Below, piece after piece: positions 52,608 through 62,555 of a stretch of 64,000 nucleotides of DNA. Where the stretch lies: NCBI GenBank assembly GCA_022822545.1, contig JAJEBE010000050.1, positions 1-64,000 of the forward strand. Direction: 5' to 3'. The translations under genes were made by a program, and so were the position numbers. The first letter of the stretch is position 1; every line of letters starts with the position of its first letter. The notes under the pieces were generated by a model. That model was not told the origin of the DNA. It ran no database searches and was given only the letters and a program-made list of their open reading frames with translations. This DNA is from Anaerolineae bacterium (lineage in GTDB: Bacteria; Chloroflexota; Anaerolineae; Aggregatilineales; Phototrophicaceae).

Positions 52608-55313
52608 TCACTCAGCCAGGAAGTTCCGCAGTACCGTATGCAGAATCCCGCCATTGCGGTAGTAATCCACCTCGACCGGACTATCCAGCCGAACAATCGC
52701 CTCAAACTGCGTCTGCCCGCCCGCGTCGTCAGTCGCCGTCACCGTCAGACGTTGCATCGGCTCGACCGCGTCGCTCACCGGAATATCGTATGTCTCGTGC
52801 CCGGTCAGCCCCAGCGACTTATATGATTGCCCCTCAGCGAAGGTCAGCGGCAACACGCCCATCATCACCAGGTTGCTGCGATGGATCCGCTCGATGCTCT
52901 CGGCGATCACCGCTTTGATGCCCAGCAGCAACGTGCCTTTCGCCGCCCAATCCCGCGACGAGCCCATGCCGTAATCCTTGCCCGCCAACACAATCAGCGG
53001 ACTCCCATCGGCTTGATAGCGCAGCGCGGCATCGTAGATCGGCAGCTCTTCCATCGTCGGCAGGTAGTAGGTCACGCCGCCTTCGCTGCCCGGCACCAGC
53101 AGATTCCGCAAGCGAACATTGGCGAAGGTGCCGCGCGTCATCACCCGGTCGTTGCCGCGCCGCGAGCCGAAGCTGTTGAAATATTGCGGGCTGACATCTC
53201 GCCCGAGCAAGTACTGCCCCGCTGGCCCGTTGATGGCGATGGCGCCCGCCGGCGAAATATGATCGGTCGTCACCGAATCTCCGCCTTTGACCATGACGCG
53301 CGCGCCGGTAATCGGCTCGATCGGCGGCGCTTCCCGCGGCAAGTCGACGAAGAAGGGCGGTTCCTGAATATAGCTGCTGTCCGCGCTCCATTCGTAGACC
53401 GGCTCGTCAGTGCTCGGTATCTCGTTCCATTGCTCGTTGCCATCGTAGGTATTGCTGTATTGCTCCAGGTACATGCCCGCATCGAGGCTTTCCTGCACCG
53501 TGCGGACGATCTCCGCTTGACTCGGCCAAATATTGCGCAGATATATATCGGCGCCGCCCTCGTCTTGACCGAGCGGCTCGCTGTTCAAGTCGATATCGAC
53601 CGTGCCCGCCAGGGCATATGCTACCACCAGCGGCGGCGACGCCAGGAAGTTCGCCCGCACATCCGGGCCAATCCGACCGCCGAAGTTTCTGTTGCCGCTG
53701 AGCACGGACGCCGCCACGATATCGGCTTCGTGTATCGCTTCCCGCACCGGCTCCGGCAAGGGACCGCTATTGCCGATGCAAGTCGTGCAGCCATAACCGA
53801 CCGTGTGGAAACCGAGCGCCTCCAGATGTGGCGTCAAGCCCGCCTTGTCCAGGTACTCGGTCACCACCTTGGAACCCGGCGCCAGGCTCGTCTTGACGTA
53901 AGACTTGCGCGTCAAACCTCGCTCATTCGCTTTCTTCGCCAGCAAGCCGGCCGCCACCATCACCGAGGGATTGCTCGTATTCGTGCAAGACGTAATGGCG
54001 GCGATGACCACCGAACCATGCTTCAATTCAGCGCTGTCGCCATTCGCTCGCACATTTCCGCTGGCGCCCAATTGCTCGGCCGACAAAGCGAAACCCTGCG
54101 GACCCAGCGGCGCGGTCAGGACTTCGTTGAAGCGCGGCTTCAGCTCGCTCACCAGAATGCGATCCTGCGGACGCAGCGGACCCGCCACGCTCGGCTCGAC
54201 CGCGCTCAAGTCTAATTCCAGCGTATCGTTGAATGACGGATCTGGCGTTTCGTCGCTGCGGAAAAGCCCCTGTTCCTTGCAGTAGACTTCAACCAGCCGG
54301 ACGAGATCTTCGTCGCGTCCCGTGCGCCGCAGATAACTCAGCACTTCGTCATCGGCCGGGAAGAAGCCCATGGTCGCGCCATATTCCGGCGCCATATTGG
54401 CGATTGTCGCGCGGTCGGGCAGGGTCATGCTGCTCAAGCCGGGTCCATAGAATTCGACAAACTTGCCCACCACGCCTTTCTCCCGCAGCATCTGCGTGAC
54501 CACCAGCACCAGATCGGTCGCGGTCGCGCCCTCGGGCAATTGTCCCATGAGCTTGAAACCAACCACTTCCGGCATCAGCATATAAATTGGCTGACCCAGC
54601 ATCGCCGCTTCCGCTTCAATGCCGCCAACGCCCCAGCCGAGGACACCAAGCCCATTGATCATCGTCGTGTGGCTGTCCGTCCCCACCAGCGAATCCGGCA
54701 GCGCCACCACACCACCGCCATTCGGATCCTCGTATAACTGCACCACCTTCGCCAAATACTCGAGGTTGACCTGATGCACGATGCCGGTCGCCGGCGGCAC
54801 GACCTTGAGATTCTCAAAAGCCTTCTGCCCCCAATGCAGGAACTCATAGCGCTCGCGATTGCGGACGAATTCCATCTCGGCATTGCGCTGGATCGCGTCC
54901 GCGCGCCCGAAGACATCCACCTGCACCGAATGGTCAATCACCAGGTCCACCGGCACCACCGGATTGATCTTCTGCGGGTCGCCGCCCATCCGCGCCATCG
55001 CGCTGCGCAGCGCCGCCAAATCAACCAGCGACGGCACGCCGGTGAAATCCTGCAAGATCACCCGCGCCGGACTGAACGGAATCTCGACAGCCCGGTAATC
55101 GCCCGCGTCCCAGGATGCCAGATTGACCACATCCTCGGCTTGGAAGAGCCGCCCGTCCTCGTTGCGCAAGGCGTTCTCCAGCAGCACCTTGATGCTGAAT
55201 GGCAAACGGTCGATCTGTCCGATGCCGTCGCCCGCCAGCTTGCTCAGTCGGTAGATGCCGGCCTGCATTCCGCCGCTGTCGATCGTGCCGCGTGTATCGA
55301 AACTATTGTTCAT
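52608..55313 (-). CDS. acnA: Aconitate hydratase (AcnA/IRP-type)
   Basis: Aconitase isomerises citrate to isocitrate in the TCA cycle using a [4Fe-4S] cluster. The 901-residue length fits the AcnA form. Cluster cysteines are in [15 protein letters not shown] and [12 protein letters not shown]. The swivel domain has [18 protein letters not shown] [11 protein letters not shown] with active-site Ser/Arg. The ATG at 55313 has AGAGGA 7 nt upstream; an in-frame start further up would add 25 unrelated residues. It is monocistronic, with its own terminator. Together with citrate synthase and the oxidoreductase in this window it supplies several TCA-cycle steps. Confidence 0.96.
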   Translation of the reverse strand: MNNSFDTRGTIDSGGMQAGIYRLSKLAGDGIGQIDRLPFSIKVLLENALRNEDGRLFQAEDVVNLASWDAGDYRAVEIPFSPARVILQDFTGVPSLVDLAALRSAMARMGGDPQKINPVVPVDLVIDHSVQVDVFGRADAIQRNAEMEFVRNRERYEFLHWGQKAFENLKVVPPATGIVHQVNLEYLAKVVQLYEDPNGGGVVALPDSLVGTDSHTTMINGLGVLGWGVGGIEAEAAMLGQPIYMLMPEVVGFKLMGQLPEGATATDLVLVVTQMLREKGVVGKFVEFYGPGLSSMTLPDRATIANMAPEYGATMGFFPADDEVLSYLRRTGRDEDLVRLVEVYCKEQGLFRSDETPDPSFNDTLELDLSAVEPSVAGPLRPQDRILVSELKPRFNEVLTAPLGPQGFALSAEQLGASGNVRANGDSAELKHGSVVIAAITSCTNTSNPSVMVAAGLLAKKANERGLTRKSYVKTSLAPGSKVVTEYLDKAGLTPHLEALGFHTVGYGCTTCIGNSGPLPEPVREAIHEADIVAASVLSGNRNFGGRIGPDVRANFLASPPLVVAYALAGTVDIDLNSEPLGQDEGGADIYLRNIWPSQAEIVRTVQESLDAGMYLEQYSNTYDGNEQWNEIPSTDEPVYEWSADSSYIQEPPFFVDLPREAPPIEPITGARVMVKGGDSVTTDHISPAGAIAINGPAGQYLLGRDVSPQYFNSFGSRRGNDRVMTRGTFANVRLRNLLVPGSEGGVTYYLPTMEELPIYDAALRYQADGSPLIVLAGKDYGMGSSRDWAAKGTLLLGIKAVIAESIERIHRSNLVMMGVLPLTFAEGQSYKSLGLTGHETYDIPVSDAVEPMQRLTVTATDDAGGQTQFEAIVRLDSPVEVDYYRNGGILHTVLRNFLAE

Positions 55314-55671
55314 GAAGTTCCTCTCAATCGGCGTCAGCAAACCCGCCAACCCCGCCTCGCCATCGTCCAGGTAACTACTTGACCACATCGCATTCTACCA
55401 AACATTCCGCCCCGCGTTAACGCGAAACTCCCCATCGCCGCCAACCAAGGCTCCAACCATCGGCTCCCATGAAAACTCTGCGCCCTCGAACAAACTCGGT
55501 GGCCTCGATGGTAAAGTCCTTTGCGCTCTCCGTGCTTTGGCGCCTTTGTGGGAAAAGACGTCGCCAGACCCGTCCGCATAACTTGTCATTGCAGAAACAA
55601 GCCCCTCTCAAGTAGACTTGCCGCACTGAGAATCCGACTTTGTACGCTTCCAGGACGAGGTCATTTACGCC
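55314..55671. other. Divergent spacer between acnA and the DsbA-like gene
   Basis: No gene is seen in about 360 bp. The part around 55460-55555 is rich in CTCTGCGCCCT/GGTGGCCTC/CTCCGTGCTTTGG words, similar in style to the decayed sequence at 9671-9715. A promoter candidate toward the DsbA-like gene is TTGCAG (55589-55594) and TAGACT (55613-55618), 18 bp apart. Confidence 0.5.
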
Positions 55672-56667
55672 ATGGCAAAACGACAAAGCCGTACACGCGA
55701 AGCCCGCCAGCGCCGCCAAAAACAGCGCCGCCAAAGCCAGCGCTTTTATGTCCTCATCGGGATAGTTGTCGTGGCTGTCGTCGCGATCGCGGTTGTCATC
55801 GTCTCCAACCAACCGGTCGAAGCCCATATCCCCGACGATCTCTCCGCGCGCTACCAGGATATCGAACGCTCCTTCTCGCCGGTGGGCTACCCGCGCCTCG
55901 GCGACAATGACGCGCCCGTCACGGTCGAGGAATACGCCAGCTTCGCCTGTCCCGGCTGCGAGGCCTTCCACAGCGAAAGCTTTGACGCCGTGCTTGAGCG
56001 CGTTCGCGCTGGACAAGTGCGCTTCACCTATGTGCCGCTTAGCACTGGCTCCGTGCCCAATGCCGAGGGCGCCTCCCGCGCTGCTCTTTGCGCCGGCGTG
56101 CAAGGCATGTTCTGGGAGATGCACGATGTCCTCTTCGATTGGCAGACGCGCTACGGCAATACCGCCTTCTCGCAGAATCGCCTCCTTGCCGGCGTCGAAG
56201 GGCTTGGGCTGAGCAGCAGCGGCTTCACCAACTGTTTCAACTCGGCCGCCATCAGCAGCACCCTGACCGCCGCGCAAAACGAAGGCGTGGCCAGCACGCC
56301 GACCATCCGCGTCAATGGCGTCACGCTCGACGCCGGAGGCGCCATCCCGCCGACGGCTGCCATCCTGCAAGCCATCGACGATGCGACGCCGGCTGATTGG
56401 GGCATGCCTGTTGAAGAGCCGCCAGTTGAGGAAGCCCTGCCGGAGCAGGAAGCGGAAGCGGTCGAAGACGCCGCCGCGCCTGATGTTGAGCCGGCCGAGG
56501 ACGCTGAAGAATCCGATCCCGTTGATACTGCGAACACCGCCGCCAGTCCCACGGACGCGGACCAGGAGTCAACGGAAGAACCTGCTGACGATACCGCCCA
56601 GCAAGCGCCGGATAGCGAAGAAGAAGCGGGCGCCGGCGAGGAAGAAACCGAAGAACCGGACGGCTAG
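55672..56667 (+). CDS. DsbA-like thioredoxin-fold protein with acidic tail
   Basis: The 331-residue protein is anchored by one N-terminal helix (about 26-46) after a strongly basic cytoplasmic start (KRQSRTREARQRRQKQRRQS). The outer part carries a DSBA/thioredoxin-4 domain (about 72-245) with the redox motif CPGC (Cys93, Cys96) in FACPGCEAF and the cis-Pro region VASTPTIRVNG. It probably oxidises or isomerises disulfides outside the membrane. Two further Cys residues, in AALCAGV and FTNCFN, may form a second pair. The last 85 residues are extremely acidic and disordered, an unusual addition. No DsbB or VKOR partner is adjacent. Confidence 0.9.
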   Translation: MAKRQSRTREARQRRQKQRRQSQRFYVLIGIVVVAVVAIAVVIVSNQPVEAHIPDDLSARYQDIERSFSPVGYPRLGDNDAPVTVEEYASFACPGCEAFHSESFDAVLERVRAGQVRFTYVPLSTGSVPNAEGASRAALCAGVQGMFWEMHDVLFDWQTRYGNTAFSQNRLLAGVEGLGLSSSGFTNCFNSAAISSTLTAAQNEGVASTPTIRVNGVTLDAGGAIPPTAAILQAIDDATPADWGMPVEEPPVEEALPEQEAEAVEDAAAPDVEPAEDAEESDPVDTANTAASPTDADQESTEEPADDTAQQAPDSEEEAGAGEEETEEPDG

Positions 56668-56722
56668 CCTCCGCGCCAAGCCATGTTCGGCAGTGCCCGC
56701 TTGATGAATGCGGAACGCTACG

Positions 56723-57070
56723 CTACTTCCGCGCCAGCATCGGCCCCAACGACCGCCCGCCCAGCAAGTGCATATGCAGATGGAAGACCTCTTGCCCGCC
56801 ATGCTCATTGCAATTGACGATCAGTCGGTAGCCATTCTCGGCGATGCCTTCCTCCGCTGCGATCTTCGCCGCGACCGTAAATAGCCGGCCTAGCGCCGCT
56901 TCGTCTTCCGCGGTCACATCGTTGGCGGTGGCGATTTCGCGCTTGGGAATGATGAGGATATGGGTGGGCGCTGAGGGCGCGATATCGCGGAAAGCCAGCA
57001 CCAACTCGTCTTCATAAACGATATCAGCCGGGATCTCACGCGCGATAATCTTGGAAAACACTGTACTCAT
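56723..57070 (-). CDS. HIT-family nucleotide-binding hydrolase (HINT-like)
   Basis: This 115-residue cytoplasmic protein has the histidine triad HLHMH (His97, 99, 101) and the N-terminal [17 protein letters not shown] typical of HINT/PKCI proteins, which hydrolyse aminoacyl- and phosphoramidate-linked AMP. Asn88 in [10 protein letters not shown] is also conserved. AGGAGG lies 7 nt before the ATG. It is 60 bp downstream of fabG on the same strand and may be co-transcribed. Confidence 0.95.
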   Translation of the reverse strand: MSTVFSKIIAREIPADIVYEDELVLAFRDIAPSAPTHILIIPKREIATANDVTAEDEAALGRLFTVAAKIAAEEGIAENGYRLIVNCNEHGGQEVFHLHMHLLGGRSLGPMLARK

Positions 57071-57131
57071 TTGCCGCCTCCTCGTGGCGATTAGCCGCCT
57101 GTCAACGAAATCCTCTGCGCATCGAATTGAG

Positions 57132-57878
57132 TTACATGACCATGCCGCCGTCGACTACGAGCGTCTGCCCGGTTATGTAAGACGCGTCCGCTGACGCCAG
57201 GAAGGCGACCGCCTTGGCAATATCCGCCGGATCGCCCATCCGACCCAGCGGGATCGCGCCCAGCGCGGCATCCTTGAGTTCATCGGAAAGATCGGCAGTC
57301 ATGTCCGTTTCGACGAAGCCCGGCGCGACCGCATTGACCCGCACGGAACGCGGCGCCAGTTCCTTCGCCAGCGATTTGCTCAGCCCGATGATGCCGGCTT
57401 TGCTGGCGGCGTAATTGGTCTGCCCGCCATTGCCGGCGATGCCGACGACGCTTGTGATATTGATGATGCTGCCGGCGCGCTTGCGCATCATGATGCGGGC
57501 CGCCGCCTTGCAGCAGAGCCAACAACTGCGCAGGTTCGTCGCCTGCACGATGTCGAAGTCCTCCGGTTTCATCATCATGATGACATTGTCGCGCGTGATG
57601 CCGGCGTTGTTCACGAGGATATCCAGACCGCCGTACTGTGATATGACGGCCTTGAAGAGCGCGGTCACCCCCCTTTCATCGGCGACATCGGCTTGCAGCG
57701 CGATGGCTTGGCCGCCGCTCGCCGCGATTGCGGCCACCGTGTCCTCCGCCGTCGCCGAGTTGCTGCGATAGTTTACGACTACGTTGGCGCCTTGTCCTGC
57801 CAATTCCAGGCAGATCGCCCGGCCTATGCCGCGGCCGCCGCCGGTGACCAGGGCAGTTTTTCCTTCGAACTTGGGCAT
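57132..57878 (-). CDS. fabG: 3-oxoacyl-ACP reductase-type short-chain dehydrogenase
   Basis: FabG reduces 3-oxoacyl-ACP with NADPH in fatty acid elongation. The 248-residue protein has the cofactor motif TGGGRGIG (12-19), NNAG (90-93) and catalytic Ser143, Tyr156 and Lys160 in the YAASK motif. The C-terminal [16 protein letters not shown] is typical of FabG. The ATG at 57878 has AAGGA 6 nt upstream; an earlier in-frame start adds only 8 residues. It is away from other fab genes, so it could instead act on polyhydroxyalkanoate or secondary substrates; FabG is the best fit. Confidence 0.9.
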   Translation of the reverse strand: MPKFEGKTALVTGGGRGIGRAICLELAGQGANVVVNYRSNSATAEDTVAAIAASGGQAIALQADVADERGVTALFKAVISQYGGLDILVNNAGITRDNVIMMMKPEDFDIVQATNLRSCWLCCKAAARIMMRKRAGSIINITSVVGIAGNGGQTNYAASKAGIIGLSKSLAKELAPRSVRVNAVAPGFVETDMTADLSDELKDAALGAIPLGRMGDPADIAKAVAFLASADASYITGQTLVVDGGMVM

Positions 57879-58040
57879 ACGAGTCCTTTCCGCAGGGGTC
57901 ATGAGATGAATACGGGGCTATTGTAACCACCTTGCTTCGCGCGGGCACAGAGTGATTTTGGCTAGACAGACGCTTTTGTCCGCGCGTGTGAGCGAGCCGC
58001 CGGCTTCTTCGTCCAGAGTGAAGCGAAAAGCGCCGGGCGC

Positions 58041-59594
58041 CTAGGCTGAACCGCCGACCCAGCCGATCAACTCGACCTGGCCGCGCAAGTCGCTGGTGAT
58101 GCTGCTGGCGCCGAAACCGTTGGCGCTGGCGACGTAGATATCGTTGCGGCCGTCGACGCGCGGATTGACGCCGGTAAAGGCGATGAACCGCCCGTCGAAA
58201 GAATAGCGCGGGTCGCACATGGTGGGCGGGAGCCCGGCGCTGGCCACATTGCGGAAGCGGCTGTCCTTGACGCGAACGCCGTAAGGACAGTGTCCGGCCG
58301 TACCGCCGATAGCGATCCGCTGTCCATCGGGCGACCAGGCGGATGAAAGGCCGTAACGCGGGAAGTCCAAGTCTTCGTCTTGCCGTATGAGCGCGCCCGA
58401 AGCGCTGAGCAGGATGAGCCGGTTGGCCGCCTCGGCGATTTGGACAAGGACGGCGCCCCCGCCGGGCGACCAGCTCTCGGACAGATAACTGGCGCTTGCG
58501 GGACTATCGGGCAGGCGCGCTTCAAGCACTTCGCCGCTGCTGATATCAGCTCGCCAGATGCGGCGCTGGGGATTAAGCAGATCGAAGGGGTCGCCGGTGG
58601 CGAGGGCGAGCATGGTCGAATTAATCCAGTATGGCGGTTCTGAAACTTCCAGGTCGGCGGCCAGGCTGACCTTGCCGGTCGAGACCTCGTAAAGGTAGAC
58701 CAGGCCGGCCGTGGGCGGAGGCAGGCTAAGCCCATCGCAGAAACCGGGATCGCCGGGGTTCCAGCTTAGGCAATCGGCGCGGTCGGAGACAAAGGCGATA
58801 TAGCTGCCGTCGGGCGACCAACTAGGCCAAAAGTCATAACTGCCGTGCTCGGTGATATTGATCCGGCCGGAGCCGTCTTTGGCGTAGAGAAAGATATCCA
58901 TGTCGTAGCCCGTCGCGAGCGCCAGCGCCAACTGCTCGCCATCGGGCGACCAGGATGGGGGCATGAAGCGGCCTCGCTGGACCAGCGGATTCTCTCCGGC
59001 GAGGACGCGTGCGCTGAAGCCGGTGGCGAGATCGAGGATGTAGAGGCCATCGGTGCGAATATCACCGTTCATCTGAACGTAGGCCAGGGAATTGCCAGGC
59101 TCCGCCACGAAGACTTCGAGGCTCGCGGTCGATTCCAGTTCCAGCACGGCTATGCGGCTGCGGGCGCTTAGAGGCGAAGCGAAATAGATTGTCTGGACGC
59201 CGGTGAAGGGCTGGGCGGTGGCGATGTTGGCGATCGTTTCCTGCCGGTTGGCGCTGATGAAGGCGATCATCTGATTGGCGACGCCGTCTTTGATTTCGGC
59301 GGGAATATCGGAGACATCCCAATTGTCAAATACATAGCTTGTTTCCGGCCAAGGCGTGATCGATGGCGTCAATGTAGGCGGGGGCGTCAGCGTCACAGTC
59401 GGCGTGTTCGTGACGGTGGGGCTGGCTGTTGGAGTAGGCGTCTCGGATGGGACGGGCGTGGCTGTATCGCTGGGCACGGCGGTGGGCGTGGCGGTATTTG
59501 TGGCCGCGGGAGTAGCGGTGGGCGTCGGCTGGCTTAGCGCGCTGCAGGCGGCAAGGGAAAAAAGACCGAGGATGAAGGATGTTTTTTTCACCAC
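58041..59594 (-). CDS. Lipoprotein with Thr/Pro linker and TolB/WD40-like beta-propeller
   Basis: The product (517 residues from the GTG at 59594; a second GTG follows directly) is a lipoprotein: KKTSFILGLFSLAAC ends in a lipobox with Cys17. A linker of about 60 residues rich in Thr and Pro follows. The rest is a propeller with repeated SWSPDG-type motifs (PPSWSPDGEQLALAL, WPSWSPDGSYIAFVSD, SAWSPDGQRIAIGG) as in TolB, DPP-IV N-terminal and PD40 repeats. It is likely to bind protein or carbohydrate outside the cell; there is no catalytic motif. An open frame extends 75 codons further upstream but runs through a dispersed repeat and is not credible. No clear ribosome-binding site was seen. Confidence 0.82.
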   Translation of the reverse strand: MVKKTSFILGLFSLAACSALSQPTPTATPAATNTATPTAVPSDTATPVPSETPTPTASPTVTNTPTVTLTPPPTLTPSITPWPETSYVFDNWDVSDIPAEIKDGVANQMIAFISANRQETIANIATAQPFTGVQTIYFASPLSARSRIAVLELESTASLEVFVAEPGNSLAYVQMNGDIRTDGLYILDLATGFSARVLAGENPLVQRGRFMPPSWSPDGEQLALALATGYDMDIFLYAKDGSGRINITEHGSYDFWPSWSPDGSYIAFVSDRADCLSWNPGDPGFCDGLSLPPPTAGLVYLYEVSTGKVSLAADLEVSEPPYWINSTMLALATGDPFDLLNPQRRIWRADISSGEVLEARLPDSPASASYLSESWSPGGGAVLVQIAEAANRLILLSASGALIRQDEDLDFPRYGLSSAWSPDGQRIAIGGTAGHCPYGVRVKDSRFRNVASAGLPPTMCDPRYSFDGRFIAFTGVNPRVDGRNDIYVASANGFGASSITSDLRGQVELIGWVGGSA

Positions 59595-59650
59595 GGGGGC
59601 CCAGAAGTGGTTCCAAGTGAATCGGGCGAAACTACACACCAAGAGATCTC

Positions 59651-59722
59651 GTAGGGGCGACCTATCAGGTCGCCCGAAACCTGTTCTCTGAACGTTCTCC
59701 AATTTTCTCATTACTTTCTTGG
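59651..59722. repeat. Dispersed palindromic repeat, copy C
   Basis: GTAGGGGCGACC-TATCA-GGTCGCCCG at 59651-59676 is the palindromic core; 59703-59722 then matches 48980-48999 at 19 of 20 positions. It occupies the 300-bp spacer (59595-59894) between the lipoprotein start and the end of lon. Nothing else is identified there. Confidence 0.85.
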
Positions 59723-59894
59723 AACTACTGAGGCACAGAGTTTGAAAGACCTGAATTATCATCTGTTTGCTTATCTGTTCCAGGCCTAGATCTTGAACTA
59801 GGGACGCGTCTGATATCACTTCAAGTGATCATAGGCAATGTTACCATGCGCCCAATCTCTTGGCGCGTTTGCGGACGGGTGATCGCCCTACGAT

Positions 59895-62339
59895 TCATTC
59901 GACGTCATCCGTATTTCCGGCATCATGGCGTCCGCGTTTCTCGGCGTCGATATCGCGCTGTCGCTTGGGAGGCGGCTCCTGGAGGACCAGGTCCAACACG
60001 CCTTGCATATCCTCGACAAAGGCGACGGAGACATCGCGCATGACCGCCTTTGGTATTTCGCGCAGGTCTTTGCTGTTGTCCTTGGGCAGGATGATGCGGG
60101 GAATGCCGCGCCGGCGGGCGGCCAGCACTTTTTCCACGACGCCGCCGACGGGCAAGATTTGGCCGCGCAGGGTGATTTCGCCCGTCATGGCGCAAGCGGC
60201 ATCAACCGGGCATTCGGTGAAGGCGGAAATCAGCGCGGTCGTCAGCGTGATCCCGGCGGAGGGCCCGTCTTTGGGCACGGCGCCTTCCGGCATATGGATA
60301 TGAATATCGTAATTTTCGAAGTCCTCCGGCGGCAGACAAAAATGATGCGCGCGCGCCCGCAGGTAACTGAGGGCGATATGCGCCGATTCTTGCAAGACAT
60401 CGCCCAGTTGACCGGTGAGCATGAGGTTGCCTTTGCCGGGCACGAGTGTGACTTCGACCGTTTGTATTTCGCCGCCGTTTGGCGTCCAGACCAAGCCGCT
60501 GACGATGCCGACAGCATCGACGCGATTGACCTTTGCCCCGAGCAGTTGTGGCGGACCGAGGAGTTTCTCGACGATCGATGGACTAATCCGCCGTGGCGTC
60601 TTGCGCTCGGCCGCCACTTGCCGGGCGATCTTGCGGCAGATGTTGGCGATTTCGCGTTCGAGGTTGCGGACGCCGCTTTCGTAGGTATAGTGCCGGATGA
60701 TGTGGGTGAGCGCCGGCGTGGTGAAGTGCAGGCCGGCTTCGGCGATGCCATTGGCTTCGAGCTGCTTCGGTATCAGGAAGCGCCGCGCGATTTGCAGTTT
60801 TTGCTCTTCCGAATAGCCTTTGAACTCGATCACTTCCAGACGGTCTTCCAGCGCTTCGGGAATGGAGTACAGATCATTGGCGGTGGTGATGAAGGTCACC
60901 TTTGACAAGTCATAGGGCACTTCCAAGTAGTGGTCGACGAAGTTGCGGTTTTGCTCGGGATCGAGGACCTCAAGCATGGCGGAGGCCGGGTCTCCGCGGA
61001 AGTCGGAACTCATCTTGTCGATTTCGTCGAGCATAAAAACGGGGTTGATCGTCTCCGCTCTTTCCATTTGCTGCAAGATGCGGCCGGGCATCGAGCCGAT
61101 ATAGGTGCGGCGATGGCCGCGGATTTCGGCTTCGTCGCGGACGCCGCCGAGGCTGATGCGCAGGAATTTGCAGCCGAGGGCATCGGCGATGCTTTTGCCG
61201 AGCGAGGTTTTGCCGACGCCGGGCGGACCGACAAAGCAAAGAATCGGGCTTTTCATCTTGTCCCGCGCCAGTTTGCGCACGGCGATATGTTCGAGGATGC
61301 GCGCTTTAACTTTTTTCAAGCCATAATGAGCGCGTTCGAGGATCTCTTCTGCCTGGGCCAGATCGAGGTTTTCATCGCTGAGGGCATGCCAGGGCAAGGT
61401 CAGCAGCCGGTCGAGGTAGGTGTGGATCACGCCGGATTCGGGCGACATCGGCGGGATGGCGCTCAAGCGAGACAGCTCTTTCATAGCTTTCTCGTGGACT
61501 TCGGCCGGCAGCTCCGCGCTGTGGACTTTCGCCGTCAACTCTTTGATTTCCTGCGAGAATATATCGCCGTCGCCCAATTCTTGCTGAATGATGCGGACCT
61601 GCTCGCGCAGGTACATTTCACGCTGATTGGCGGCGATCTCGTCTTGCAGGCGGGTATGCACCTCATCATGGATTTCGCTATCGCGCAGGTCGGTGGTGAG
61701 CAGCACCGCCAGCAACTCAAGGCGTTTCTCAATATTGTCGTGTTCCAGCAATTGCTGCAGGTCATCGGAGGGCAGCGGCAGTATCGCCGACAGCGAGTCA
61801 CAGAGCAGGCCGGGATCCTCAAGCGACAAGATGTGCTTGATGACGCTGTCGGGCATGGCTTCGTTGTATTGGCTGCTGTGTTTGAAGAGCTCGACTAAAG
61901 CCTGTGCCAGGGATTGCAGCGCTTTGGCCTCGCGGGTCTCTTCAGGCAGTGGGCGGGCGGTGGCGATGGGATAGGGGCTGTCATGATCGATGGCGAGTAT
62001 CTGGACGCGGCGGCGGCCTTGGGCGAGCAATTGGCGAGTTTTCTCCGAGATGTCGGCATAGCGCGCGGGAGCGATCTCGGTGCCAACCGTGTGGATTCGG
62101 TCTATCAGCGCCTCGCCCTTGCTTTCGGCGCGCAACTTGCAAGCGATGAGGGTATGGCCGCGGTCATTGGCGGCGGCGGCGGCCTCGAGCTGAGCATCGT
62201 CAGTCAGCGGAATCAGGCTCAAAACTTGAGGAAAGACGACTTGATCAACCAAGGGCAGCAAGGGCAGTCGCATGACGCCGTCAGCCGCCAGCTTGGCGTT
62301 TTTGATACTCTTCAGGCGCTGTGTTAAGTGGCTGGTCAA
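59895..62339 (-). CDS. lon: ATP-dependent protease Lon
   Basis: Lon degrades damaged and regulatory proteins in the cytoplasm. The 814-residue protein has an N-terminal LON domain (about 22-215), the AAA+ Walker A GPPGVGKT (371-378), Walker B FMLDEIDKM, and a C-terminal peptidase domain with the catalytic Ser694 in PKDGPSAG and Lys737 in GGVVEKVLAA. The TTG start at 62339 is preferred because GAGAG lies 7 nt upstream; the first ATG is 22 codons later, right before the conserved RLPLLPL, and is the alternative. A promoter candidate lies about 50-75 bp upstream. Confidence 0.95.
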   Translation of the reverse strand: MTSHLTQRLKSIKNAKLAADGVMRLPLLPLVDQVVFPQVLSLIPLTDDAQLEAAAAANDRGHTLIACKLRAESKGEALIDRIHTVGTEIAPARYADISEKTRQLLAQGRRRVQILAIDHDSPYPIATARPLPEETREAKALQSLAQALVELFKHSSQYNEAMPDSVIKHILSLEDPGLLCDSLSAILPLPSDDLQQLLEHDNIEKRLELLAVLLTTDLRDSEIHDEVHTRLQDEIAANQREMYLREQVRIIQQELGDGDIFSQEIKELTAKVHSAELPAEVHEKAMKELSRLSAIPPMSPESGVIHTYLDRLLTLPWHALSDENLDLAQAEEILERAHYGLKKVKARILEHIAVRKLARDKMKSPILCFVGPPGVGKTSLGKSIADALGCKFLRISLGGVRDEAEIRGHRRTYIGSMPGRILQQMERAETINPVFMLDEIDKMSSDFRGDPASAMLEVLDPEQNRNFVDHYLEVPYDLSKVTFITTANDLYSIPEALEDRLEVIEFKGYSEEQKLQIARRFLIPKQLEANGIAEAGLHFTTPALTHIIRHYTYESGVRNLEREIANICRKIARQVAAERKTPRRISPSIVEKLLGPPQLLGAKVNRVDAVGIVSGLVWTPNGGEIQTVEVTLVPGKGNLMLTGQLGDVLQESAHIALSYLRARAHHFCLPPEDFENYDIHIHMPEGAVPKDGPSAGITLTTALISAFTECPVDAACAMTGEITLRGQILPVGGVVEKVLAARRRGIPRIILPKDNSKDLREIPKAVMRDVSVAFVEDMQGVLDLVLQEPPPKRQRDIDAEKRGRHDAGNTDDVE

Positions 62340-62385
62340 GGCTAGACTCTCGTTAATGCTATGCGGGTCGAATATGCGACAGTTC

Positions 62386-62415
62386 AGTCTAGTTCAAATG
62401 CGGCGCAAATGTAAA
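62386..62415 (-). promoter_or_regulatory. Putative promoter of lon
   Basis: On the minus strand TTTACA (62410-62415) and TAGACT (62386-62391) are 18 bp apart, about 50 bp before the lon start. No CIRCE or HAIR heat-shock element was seen. Confidence 0.5.
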
Positions 62416-62555
62416 TACCCCCGCCGAATGGCCCCAGGCGGACAGCGGACGTGTATTCAGTCGCGCTGCTTCAGCGAGCGTCTATCGGTCGCATTTGGTG
62501 TAAAATGGCAAAGATGGTTTTCGATAGACGATAAGGCAGGCTGAACAGGATTACG

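Noticed and set aside
52827..54215. 462-codon open frame antisense to aconitase
   Set aside because: Aconitase cluster motifs lie on the opposite strand; the frame is an artefact of base composition.
59595..59819. Upstream extension of the propeller lipoprotein frame
   Set aside because: It runs through a dispersed palindromic repeat and would bury the lipoprotein signal peptide inside the protein.
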